Of a stretch of 64,000 nucleotides of DNA, positions 10,395 through 56,310 are shown piece after piece; positions within the stretch are counted from its first letter, which is position 1; each line of letters begins with the position of its first letter. The notes under the pieces were generated by a model. That model had not been told where the DNA came from. It saw only the letters and a program-made list of their open reading frames with translations, and did not search any database. A program made the translations under genes and the position numbers. Source of the DNA: Chara braunii (lineage: Eukaryota > Streptophyta > Charophyceae > Charales > Characeae); assembly GCA_003427395.1 (NCBI GenBank), contig BFEA01000409.1:660149-724148 (forward strand), read 5' to 3'.

Positions 10395-10440
10395 TTTTTT
10401 TTTTTTTTTAACGCACCAGTTGGTGCTAGTGGTGCTGGAG
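10395..10440 (-). mobile_element. 5'-truncated SINE-like 3' end with A-rich tail
   Basis: On the minus strand this reads CCAGCACCACTAGCACCAAC, then an A run and (GAAACAAA)n. The same 3' end (CCA-CA-CTAGCAC-GGGACTGTTT) with an A tail occurs at 12868-12925 and 56240-56310. The empty site is preserved in the neighbouring duplicate unit. Confidence 0.55.
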
Positions 10441-10473
10441 AAACAGAATAAAATAGTTCCCACTTCCGTGTTT

Positions 10474-10579
10474 TACCTTCCCCCGAATACAACGTACAGT
10501 CGTTACAGCCAAATCTACGGCATCTTTCAGTCTTGAGACAAGTATAACGACCCTACGTTGTATTCGGGGGAAGAAGGTA
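10474..10579. mobile_element. A-type foldback MITE, copy A1
   Basis: The ends are TACCTTCCCCCGAATACAAC and the complement of TACCTTCTTCCCCCGAATAC, about 25 bp each, around a loop of about 55 bp. TA at both borders suggests a TA target duplication as made by Tc1/mariner-like transposases. It is non-autonomous. Confidence 0.8.
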
Positions 10580-10659
10580 TTTTGCACGTTGTATCGAATC
10601 AACCGACTGTTGAAATGTACTTGGAGAAACAGAATAAAATAGTTCCCACTTCCGTGTTT

Positions 10660-10766
10660 TACCTTCTTCCCCCGAATACAACGAAGTCATTACAGCTAAA
10701 TCTACGTCATCTTTCAGTCTGGATACAAGCACAGTGAACGTACGTTGTATTCGGGGGAAGAAGGTA
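10660..10766. mobile_element. A-type foldback MITE, copy A2
   Basis: Same terminal repeats as A1 (TACCTTCTTCCCCCGAATAC and complement), bordered by TA on both sides, with a related loop (ATCTTTCAGTCT shared). It lies 80 bp from A1 because the whole segment was duplicated in tandem. Confidence 0.82.
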
Positions 10767-11410
10767 GGACCAGTTAGTTCAACGGCAATATCTCCAGGCC
10801 GTCGCTTCATTTTTGAGAAATTAAAAGAAAGGCACAAGCAAATAAGCAATTCAAACAGCAATAAACCAGACAGGGAGATCTCACAGAAGACCAGCCGTAA
10901 TTGAGCCAAAGACTACCCTTTTTGACTAATGATTCAATCTTCTCATAGTAAAGCAAAGAATTACAATCCACCATCGTCTGCGGTCCTTGCTTATCGATTG
11001 GAAGTGGACCCTAATTCTTTGCTTTGCTATGTAAAGACTGAATAATTAGTGGCAACCACTGGTCGACTTTTCCGCTTTTCTCCACACTTTAGCATCTACT
11101 TTTTAGTTTCAAGTTCCTCTCCGATATAGTAAGCAGCAGATTGTCAGCCTGGGAGACTACTACAATGCTGATCCACAACAACAACACGTAGCATCTACTT
11201 TTTACTTTGAAGACCCTCTCCAATATAGTAGCGACAGATTGTCAGCCTGCAAGAGCTTCAGTGTTTTATCCACCATAAAGAGAATATACCAAAACCAAAA
11301 ACAAACCAACAAAGATAGTCCATGGGCACTGTCACACATGCATGTGTGGATGTGTCGACGTGTGTGGGTGTTCCAATGTATGCCCATGCTTGTGCACATG
11401 ATTTCCTTAA
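10767..11410. other. Non-coding; short direct repeat
   Basis: The phrase GTAGCATCTACTTTTTA-TTTGAAG-CCTCTCC-ATATAGTA-GACAGATTGTCAGCCTG occurs at about 11089-11150 and again at about 11189-11250 with mismatches. No gene seen. Confidence 0.55.
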
Positions 11411-11540
11411 ACCACCAGTACTAGGCCCAGCTATCGGCCGCGGAAAAAAAAGGAGAAACATTTCTAATCAGATGAATTTGGGCGCTCCTGTAGTAGATCC
11501 TGGCGGGTTAACGGGCAAGACTCAAGGAAGTACTGGTGGT
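11411..11540. mobile_element. TTAA-flanked MITE, copy T1
   Basis: The element starts ACCACCAGTACT and ends AGTACTGGTGGT, a perfect 12-bp inverted repeat, and is flanked on both sides by TTAA (11407-11410 and 11541-11544). The interior (CCCAGCTATCGGCCGC, GGCGGGTTAACGGGC) is shared with T3 and partly T2. A TTAA target duplication is typical of piggyBac-type transposition. At 130 bp it is non-autonomous. Confidence 0.85.
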
Positions 11541-11544
11541 TTAA

Positions 11545-12112
11545 GGCGCTCGTTATGTTTTCCAAGCACCAACTTCCAAGCTGTATAAAAAATATATATT
11601 GTTTTCTAACGTTGAGCTTCATTCTTTTTCCTTGGTCAGCCGGGGTGTGACCGTGTTTGTGTGCATGTGCTTTCCCTTCAGGCGTTCGTTTATTGTTTTC
11701 CCGGGGCCAACTTCAAGCCGGGGACCTTTCCTCGGCCAGCACAGACAGAACCCTCCGTACCAGACAAAAATGTGGGTTGTGTACATGGGGCCCTTTGAAC
11801 GAGAGGGGTGCACCTATGGTGCCAGGTACTGAACAGCAGATGATCCATTGAGAACTTTTTCGATTGACAAAGGGAAACTCAGCATACCCTACACCCAATT
11901 CCACACGCCAACTGAGGGCACACTCACACGGGGACCTATATTCACGAAATTCCAAAAACAAAGGGGAAAAGGCCAGTCCCACGGATCTACGAAATTCGCA
12001 AATGTACTGGAGGCGATTGCAAATGCCCCTTCCCAAATGTACTATTCCTGTGTCCATTTGTCAGCGGCCTGGGCGACTGCAAATGCCCCTTCCCAAATGT
12101 ACTATTCCTGTG
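11545..12112. other. Non-coding; tandem 40-bp repeat before the gap
   Basis: No gene recognised. Just before the gap, the phrase GCAAATGCCCCTTCCCAAAT followed by GTACTATTCCTGTG occurs twice (about 12018-12051 and 12078-12112). The assembler probably stopped in a longer tandem array. Confidence 0.6.
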
Positions 12113-12863
12113 NNNNNNNNNNNNNNNNNNNNNNNNNNNNNNNNNNNNNNNNNNNNNNNNNNNNNNNNNNNNNNNNNNNNNNNNNNNNNNNNNNNNNNNN
12201 NNNNNNNNNNNNNNNNNNNNNNNNNNNNNNNNNNNNNNNNNNNNNNNNNNNNNNNNNNNNNNNNNNNNNNNNNNNNNNNNNNNNNNNNNNNNNNNNNNNN
12301 NNNNNNNNNNNNNNNNNNNNNNNNNNNNNNNNNNNNNNNNNNNNNNNNNNNNNNNNNNNNNNNNNNNNNNNNNNNNNNNNNNNNNNNNNNNNNNNNNNNN
12401 NNNNNNNNNNNNNNNNNNNNNNNNNNNNNNNNNNNNNNNNNNNNNNNNNNNNNNNNNNNNNNNNNNNNNNNNNNNNNNNNNNNNNNNNNNNNNNNNNNNN
12501 NNNNNNNNNNNNNNNNNNNNNNNNNNNNNNNNNNNNNNNNNNNNNNNNNNNNNNNNNNNNNNNNNNNNNNNNNNNNNNNNNNNNNNNNNNNNNNNNNNNN
12601 NNNNNNNNNNNNNNNNNNNNNNNNNNNNNNNNNNNNNNNNNNNNNNNNNNNNNNNNNNNNNNNNNNNNNNNNNNNNNNNNNNNNNNNNNNNNNNNNNNNN
12701 NNNNNNNNNNNNNNNNNNNNNNNNNNNNNNNNNNNNNNNNNNNNNNNNNNNNNNNNNNNNNNNNNNNNNNNNNNNNNNNNNNNNNNNNNNNNNNNNNNNN
12801 NNNNNNNNNNNNNNNNNNNNNNNNNNNNNNNNNNNNNNNNNNNNNNNNNNNNNNNNNNNNNNN
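12113..12863. other. Assembly gap (751 N)
   Basis: Unsequenced bases. The gap is bordered by a tandem repeat on the left and a long T run on the right, both hard to assemble. Its length may be an estimate. Confidence 1.
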
Positions 12864-12867
12864 TTTC

Positions 12868-12925
12868 CATTTTTTTTTTTTTTTTTTTTTTTTCCTTAAA
12901 CAGTCCCTACAGTGCTAGTGATGCT
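12868..12925 (-). mobile_element. SINE-like 3' end with poly(A) tail
   Basis: On the minus strand: CCAGCATCACTAGCACTGTA then GGGACTGTTTAAGG and about 22 A. This matches the 3' end of the SINE-like copy at 56155-56310 (CTAGCACTGGAGGGACTGTT). Its upstream part is not recognisable here. Confidence 0.5.
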
Positions 12926-14217
12926 GGCCAAACTGTGGGACGGCGAGCGGAGAAAAGGCGAAGGAAATTAGAGGTACAAATCTTAAAGAACGATTGGAAG
13001 AGGTGGCTGTCCGATCTGCAAGGAAGGGACCGAAGGCAACTCTGGGGAAAGGGAGTGAATTCCATTGGTGGTAGAGGACCGGTGGAAATCAATAATCAGG
13101 CTGAGTATGCTGAAGAGCAGAAAACAACGGCTGAGGCTACTTAGGAAATCAGGATTGGAGCTTATTAAGGGAGGTGTCAAAGTCGGCAACGTCAAGGAAA
13201 CGATTTGTGAACTAGCAGAAGCACGGGCAAATAAGGCTTTCGGAGACGCATCGGAGAAAGATCGGACGTTGAAACAGAGATATCGAGAGAGGTAGGTAAT
13301 TCGGAAGAAGGAGATTAGCAATCGGCTGAGATATAGGGAGTTTCCACGAGCGCGATTAAGCTTTGTTCGCTTGCGAATGACTGCAGGGTCATCTTTATCC
13401 GATCAAGATGTTCTTAACCCTTCCTCTTCTGACCTTCAAATCTCTGGTTCTGGCCCTCCATTAGCCTCTTTCTTTCTTCGCGATCCATCGTATAATGCCT
13501 TTTTCCGTCTTACTGGGCAATACGTCGACATGTTTACGTAGGGATTTCCGTCCTATTCTTCAAAATCAGATACCATGGGCTGCAAAGTTGAAGGAATATA
13601 TACTGAAGTTGGTGATTGAAGACTACGACTTCGAGGTGTGTGGTGGACCGCTTGTTTACGTGTTGGTATCGCCTTGGTGCCAACATGTTTACGTAGGATC
13701 AACTACTAGGTCTCTTCCCGTCAGGTGGAATTAACATGTCTACAGTGCATCTAATCTTCACGTGATCGAGGGAGGGAAACGTAACCATAGGATGTATTCC
13801 TGCCTGAGACGGTGTCAAGTTGAGCAATACGTGGTGATTCCGTTATTTTCTCGTGAAAAGGAGGATATGCTAAGTTCGGAAAAGTTTGTGATTGGACGAG
13901 TATGCCGTGACAAGGGAAAGAAAAGGAATAGGAGGCGGCCTGGCAGGGAAGAAATATTGAAGGAGAAAAAGAGAAAGGGTGTTCTTGCCTCTACTTCTAA
14001 TGAGGCGGGTCCCCACTTCATCTTCCATTTGACGGTCGGAATTGTCTCCTCGACGATTACTCGTATCCTGGACTTCTGCATGGAAAACAAAATCTCCTCG
14101 GTAGGGATTGCGTGGGCGGGAGGGGATCTGATCGCTGAAAACTGGAAACCTGTAAAAAGAAAATTTGGATCATCACTGATTCACACTCAGAACCATGCGG
14201 GGGGTGTCGAAGAATAG
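12907..14217 (+). pseudogene. Decayed ORF with GIY-YIG endonuclease domain (mobile-element candidate)
   Basis: A coding-like region runs on the plus strand through three pieces. About 12930-13080 is basic, with EKRRRKLEVQILKNDWKRWL. A second frame (13065-13541) is interrupted by one TAG at 13293. A third frame runs 13540-14217, interrupted by one TAA at 13732. The last piece holds a GIY-YIG fold signature: YVLVSPW (from 13657), HVYVGSTTRSLPVRW, a His just after the TAA, and a downstream Glu in LSSEKFVIGR. It ends with a basic stretch (KKRNRRRPGREEILKEKKRK) and about 60 more residues. GIY-YIG nucleases occur in Penelope-like elements and homing systems; no reverse transcriptase is visible here. 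At least two stops and two frameshifts make it a relic. Confidence 0.65.
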
Positions 14218-15246
14218 CAAGGGGAATGTTTCGTCCTGGTAAGTACCTCTGGATTTCTGCGGAAACATTTTGTGCAGTACCTAGAGTCCCTTCCACGACC
14301 GCATCTGGACACAGACAAATTAGGATCAGAAAGGACAACTTCAAGAAATTCAGGATCTCAACCATTGCACAACCACATCCAATTCACGACCGCCGCCCCT
14401 CGACAGAAAATACTCATGCAAGTCCCAACAACGATTTGATAGGCGGAAAAAGGTTTTGGACTAACAGATGATACACTTTGCAACAGCCTCTGTGATGAAC
14501 CTCGTCTAAAACTTCTCCCACACCATCACGATTGGGAACTGGCTTTCCCTGTCCACACACACAGGTACAAATCTATTATCAATTGGCCCAGCGTAACAAA
14601 ACTCTCAAGTGTTGCGTTCGGTGCCCAGCGAGCAACGATCATAAAGCTTCAGCCCAAACTCTCCAAGTCCTACTGGTCTTATGCAGCCCAACAGCACTAC
14701 CCTGTGCTCCTGAATATGACAATGATACGCTCGGCAACATCCTCTTCTCAACGTCATCAGCAGAATCAACCTGCATGTGCAAGCATGCGACCTGTTTCCA
14801 TGGAAAAGACTACGGACCAGTACCCAGCAACCTGCTTCCATGCGAAGGAGTACTGAATGTAAGGATCGCTCACAAATGGACGACGTGAACTTGGGAGCAA
14901 AGCGTGACACTGTGGTCCCCAATGTGAAATATCTTATGGGAACATTGCAGACTGATGAATAGGCATATCCCATTATGCAAAGAGAGTTGACCGTGACAAT
15001 GTGGTCCCCAGCAAACTGACGCTGCAAAACATACATCCCACACTTACAACGGGAATTGAGCTCGTGCAGGTCATCAATGATGAAAAGTTCAAAACCCAAA
15101 CGGTTCAACAAATCCCAGAGTCTGTAGGAATCACATTGTGGATGTAAACAAGCATGTTCTTGAAAGCACACAATATGTGGACCTGTGGGGGTTAACAGGG
15201 TGGACATGAGAGTTCAACAGTTCACATTGGAAGATACAGACAAGAA
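14218..15246. other. Downstream flank of AlaRS, no gene recognised
   Basis: This follows the AlaRS stop codon on the minus strand and should contain its 3' UTR and polyadenylation site. I see no convincing AATAAA signal. Open frames on both strands lack motifs. Confidence 0.45.
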
Positions 15247-51780
<36,534 letters not shown>

Positions 51781-51828
51781 TAGCGCTACTGTAGCTGCGG
51801 AAGCTGGAGCGGAGGCTAGAAGAGGCCC

Positions 51829-52556
51829 GTGCCGGCTGGCACGGGTCCGTCCGTCAGCGCCGCCTCTGTGGGTGGCTCGTCTCTCTCGGTAACTTCGTGG
51901 ATATCCTTAGTCCTCTGGCCAGGACAAAGGGCGGGTCGCCCAAAGGGACACATGACCTCGAGTCCATGCTTGGTCAGTTGGGTTGACCATGCAGGTAGTG
52001 GGGACGCTTCCAAGCTTTCTTTGCCCTCTTCTCTCGTCTTCAAATCTGTGAGCTATGGAAGGAAGAGATGCTGCGAGCCCTCCGACGTTTTAGGCATAGG
52101 AGGTATAATTTTCTCTTCTCGTATACTTTAGCTACATGTTGACTTTGCGGCTACTAGTGGAAGCTTCTATTTCGTTTTTCACTATTCTTAGGTCTTTATC
52201 GTGCACTTGTTGTGCCTTAGATTTAGGCTGGTCGACTGATTGTATCATGGCTTCTCCAGGAGCAGGCCTCCCCACCTCCCTTGATCTCCTCCCCGCCTAC
52301 TGATGCAGATAAGGCAAGGGTACATGACCTGCTCAGCGCTTGCTTTGCATGCGGTATCCTGCCTTATCGGCTTGCCCCAAGCACGGTTACAACGGGTGAG
52401 GATTTTGTCAAGGTGGTTGTAGATCCGGACCTTGTCCGACTACAGGCGGTATGGCTTGGGGAACATGCTATATCAATTTTATTTGAAAATGATTCCTCTT
52501 CCCTCCCAGCGGACCTCAAGAACAGGCTGATTCGTATCTATGAAAATTGCGGTTGA
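51829..52556 (+). pseudogene. Possible LINE ORF1 / 5' region
   Basis: Two open stretches (51829-52131 and 52281-52556). The second contains GILPYRLAPSTVTTGEDFVK and LQAVWLGEHAISILFENDSS, without a zinc knuckle or nuclease motif. Its position before the endonuclease suggests ORF1. A hairpin GCCCGTGCCGGCTGGCACGGG lies at about 51826-51847. Confidence 0.4.
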
Positions 52557-52993
52557 CGGACTGGACGATTGTTTCAATCTATGCGCCTACGAACTACATT
52601 GACAAGACTTCCTTTGTCGCCAACTTACCTGCGTCCATCCCCGACACAAAAAATATGGTAATGGCAGGGGACTGGAATATTATATTGTGTCCGGGGCTGG
52701 ACTCACCCAAACTCTTGCCTTTAAGGGAGGATGCCTGCCTCTTGAAAACATTTATGGAATCATATGATTTCGTGGACACCTACAGAACCTTGAATCCCGA
52801 ACTCAATGGCCATACCTGGTATGGGCCGTGCCCAGGTGAACACTCCCCAGCCCCCAGCAGAAGATTGGATTACATACTGGCTAGGGGCGTACTGTGGGAG
52901 AGATGCATAGCAGCTGAGATTCGCACCTCTTCCATGTCTGATCATTATCCTATATATATTGAAAAAAAGTTTTATCTAATGAAAAGATCGTAA
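52547..52993 (+). pseudogene. LINE AP-endonuclease domain fragment
   Basis: Shows exonuclease-endonuclease-phosphatase landmarks: IVSIYAPT, VMAGDWNIIL (GDWN), NGHTWYGP, SRRLDYILA and MSDHYPIYI (SDH). This is the nuclease that nicks target DNA to prime reverse transcription. The usual N-terminal part with the first catalytic Asn/Glu is missing. Confidence 0.9.
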
Positions 52994-53920
52994 TGGAAAG
53001 AGCTCCCTTTAGGCTAAATACAAATAACCTGAAGGACATCGGAATTCCACAATGGGTATCAGACCAGATGCGGGCCTGGCCATTAGCGAAAAATTTATTC
53101 GCAAATGAAGATGATTGGGCAGACGTAGGTATCCAAATAATTAGGGCGGCTCTGGTAGAATTTTCTAGAATGACGGCCGCCCGAAGGAACTGGGAAGAAA
53201 CCCAACTCAAGGATCTTATAGCCCAAGCGGATTTAAATCTGGGTAAGGATATATTTTCTGACTACTACTGGCACAGAAAAGAAAAGATGCCCTAGCTCAG
53301 TTGGAGAGTATGGAACAACAGAAACAGAAAAATTGGGCTGAATGGTTGAAACTGCGTGGAATCACGGTGTATGACAGAATGACCAAACCCACATTTCGCT
53401 CTCTGATCCTACGGCAGACCAAAACACCGTTGAGGGAACTCCAACACCCCTTCTCTTTAACGACTCCATTGGCTTCTGATACAGAAACGATGTGCCACTA
53501 TGCCCTGGAATATTTCAGGGACAGTGTGTCCACACGAAGACCTTATGATCAATTTGATTCAGATTTGTCATTGGACTCAGACTTTTGGGATCACTCGAGG
53601 GTCCAGATTCAGCCCGCAGACCTTGCTTGTCTGGACGCCCTTTTGACGGAACAGGAGCTCACAAAAGCGATCAAGAAGATGGCCCTGGGTTAATGCCCAG
53701 GTCTTGACGGCCTCCCGGTGGAACTATTCCTCAGCTCATGGGAGACCTTTGCCCCATTCCTTCTTCGGGTTTACAACAGAATCTTAATTACGGGTCGTCT
53801 TCCGAAGGGCTTTGTCAGAGGAGTAATATCCCTTCTATACAAAAAAGGGGATAAAAGGGAGGTCAAGAGCCAGCCAGCGAGGTGGCCCACAGAGCCCTTA
53901 GACGAAAGGTGGCAGCATAA
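52993..53920 (+). pseudogene. LINE linker and RT N-terminal region
   Basis: Three open pieces (52993-53295, 53301-53693, 53718-53957) joined by a frameshift and an in-frame TAA. They contain LTEQELTKAIKKMALG, PGLDGLPVELF, VYNRILITGRLPKGF and ISLLYKKGDKREVK. These are the RT region just before the NYRPISLLN box; after it the homology stops. Confidence 0.85.
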
Positions 53921-53962
53921 CTATGGAGAGGGGACAGCCAGACTACTAACGCCATAAGTCGA

Positions 53963-55780
53963 GTGGCATGGGACACAGTGGTTCAGCCCAAAGCACAAGG
54001 GGGGGTAGGCATCATAGACCCCCCCACTCAGACACAGGCTTTGAGCCTGATGTGGTTGGTGCGGCTGATCTTCGAGGCATCCCAACAGTGGACCCCACTG
54101 GCTATAAGACAAATAGCACATATGGCCCCAAAATCTCCCCCAGAGGTAGATCCACTGAGATGGTTAGACGACAGGTATTGGAAGGTCCCGAGGGGCCTGA
54201 GCGATGATCTGTGGCCACGCCTAATAAAAACCTGGAGGAAACTCCCCCCCCCAGATCGCCCGCCTCCGGACCGGTGGGAGGAAGTGGCAAGACAGCCCCT
54301 GTTTGGGAACCGATGGATTACAAACACACACAGCCAGAGTTTTTGCGGTTCGGACTCACCATGGAAGGGGTGGGTCAAGAATGGGATTTCCAGAGTAAAG
54401 GATCTGTGGGACGACCTCAGAAATGACTGGAAAACACCGGAACAAATGAAGGGACTCCTCCGCTACTGCCATAACTCTGAAGCAGCAGTAGAGGAACTTA
54501 CTGAGGCCTTCCCTCTGGCCTGGCTCCACATTNTGCGCAAGGGTCCACAACTNCAAGAGGGGGACTGGGTCAATACCAATGATTGGGCCAAACGCATAGG
54601 GCTAGTTCACCGGGTGCGTGCAGACGATGCCCTGGTTGAAGAGTATCGGGTAGGAAAGGATGGGCGACTGGCCGACAGTACATACCCCTTTATATGGGTT
54701 TCTAAGACCCAACTCCACCGAGTGAGAGTATACGGTGAGGGGGAGGGGCAAAAAGCTTTCAGGCCCGGGACCTCGTTGAGTGAGTTTCCCCTGGACCCGG
54801 TAGAGTGGGTGTGGAACCCGCCAGCTCACCCTAGGGCACACGATTTAAAGCCCGTACCCCTCTGGAACATGACAGTCAAAGCTTCCTACCGAAAGCTTAG
54901 AGTTAAAAAAGTTGTGAAGGAGATAGTCCGTGATCGCTGGCAGCGACACTTGAATATAGACAGACAATTATTGGCGCCCATCAGATGGTTTAAGGACTGT
55001 AAATGCGGCCCGGACAAGATCACATCTTTACAATGGCAAATTATACACCGTTGTCTCCCTGCTAACAGTTGGCTGATCGACCACACCCACCTGGAACAGC
55101 AAGGGCGCGCACTGCCTTGGTGCTCTCGGTGTCTTCTAACCTTCCCGTCAAGGAAAAAATAAGAAACAATAAAGCACATTTTTCTCCAATGCCCGGTAGC
55201 GGTAGCAACATGGAGATGGTGTGAGAGGATATGGCGACACATGGTCCCGGGACACGCATGGCCTTGGGAGTGGCGAGCGATTCTGCTGGGCCATCGCCCG
55301 GACCTCCAAAATCATACCTTCGCATAGAACATGTTCCACCTGGGACGACGAGTGATTTTATGGGTCATTTGGTGGCAACGATGTGCCCTTGCCATGGACA
55401 AGGCGATGGTGGATGGGAAGGAGAAAAATGAATACCTCAAACAGCAGTTCCAACGAGAACTTTCTCGACTATGGGCAGTAACAAAACAAACATTAGACTC
55501 ATTACATCAACCAAAAGACATTCAAGTTGCATCGGTGATTACAAAGTTTGGCCAAGAATGGTTGGGGGAGGGATGGGTAGCAGAGGTGGTTTGGTCCGGA
55601 CCTTGGGACACACGGATTCAGCCCGAGAACGATGCGGCCAGCATAAGGCCTCTCCGGGACTACCATCTGGTATTCAAAGACTGGACCACGATTAGTCCGG
55701 ATGTTCCTCTGTGCCCGGCAGAAGACTTTGCAGACCCATTCCCGCCCCACCACCAAGCAATTGAAGAATGGGTTGGGTAG
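53963..55780 (+). pseudogene. LINE C-terminal region with zf-RVT zinc finger
   Basis: Starts at the post-RT signature WDTVVQPKAQGGVGIIDP, then about 380 open codons with two unresolved bases (54533 and 54553). The zinc finger CSRC ... HIFLQC (CX2C-HX4C) is split by a TAA at 55160. The frame then moves to 55331-55780 (ILWVIWWQRCALAMDKAMVD). This is the longest open stretch in the window outside AlaRS but is a transposon remnant. Confidence 0.88.
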
Positions 55781-56154
55781 TCAAACCTTGGCCCCGCGCA
55801 ACATAACCTTGGCCTTTCGTCAGAACGGGACAGTCAGTTTCAGTAATGGGACAGGTAAGTGTTGGGGGACGGCGGAAGTACTCACTAGTGCCCCCCAGTG
55901 GACCTCCGCTTGGCCCCTTACGGTGTGGCAGAAAGAGACAGGGATGCTAGACTCGGTTTCCAGCCTTGTGGCATCACCGATCAACATGGTTAGAGGAGGG
56001 AGCCAACAGTGACAGAGGAAATATGGCGCCAAACATCAGGGTGAAGAGGCCCCCCCCCTGCTCAGTCAATCCCCTGGCCTCCAGGGTAATCAGTGCTGGC
56101 AGGTTCAGCTTACAGACTTTCTGAGATGACCTGTGTTTTCTATTGCAATCGCAA

Positions 56155-56310
56155 GGGACGCTGGACCCGTTTTCCAACAGGTGATGCTCCCCACCAATAG
56201 ATGGAGCCTATCCCCAGGTGCTAGCGGTGTCTGCTCTTACCAACATTGCTAGCACTGGAGGGACTGTTTTTTCTCCAAAAAAAAATAAAAATAATAATAA
56301 TAATAATAAT
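56155..56310 (+). mobile_element. SINE-like copy S4 with A/AAT-rich tail
   Basis: Full-looking copy: head AAGGGACGCTGGACCCGTTT-TCCAACAGG, hairpin GCTCCCCACCAATAGATGGAGC, CCCCAGGTGCTAGC, end CTAGCACTGGAGGGACTGTT, then A9TAAAAATAATAAT. It lies exactly between LINE relics 1 and 2. Confidence 0.7.

Larger units (their letters stand above)
10328..10766. repeat. Tandem duplication, each unit carrying an A-type MITE
   Basis: Unit 1 (10328-10579) and unit 2 (about 10580-10766) both start with TTTTGCACGTTGTATCGAAT and contain GGAGAAACAGAATAAAATAG. Each ends with an inverted-repeat MITE. Unit 1 has an extra stretch of about 60 bp (poly-T plus CAGTTGGTGCTAGTGGTGC, 10365-10433) that unit 2 lacks. Confidence 0.85.
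51800..56150 (+). mobile_element. LINE relic 1 (non-LTR retrotransposon, RT core deleted)
   Basis: The plus strand carries, in order: a possible ORF1 region, an AP-endonuclease domain lacking its N-terminus, the linker and start of the RT, then a jump to the post-RT region and a C-terminal zinc-finger (zf-RVT type). The RT palm is missing between about 53870 and 53960. The element is broken by stops and frameshifts. Confidence 0.9.

Noticed and set aside
11848-13144. 269-426 codon frames across 12113-12863
   Set aside because: They exist only because N bases are not counted as stops; no real protein can be inferred from the gap.
14605-15207. 200-codon minus-strand frame downstream of AlaRS
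   Set aside because: No recognisable motif and it lies in the probable 3' flank; Cys-rich but irregular.
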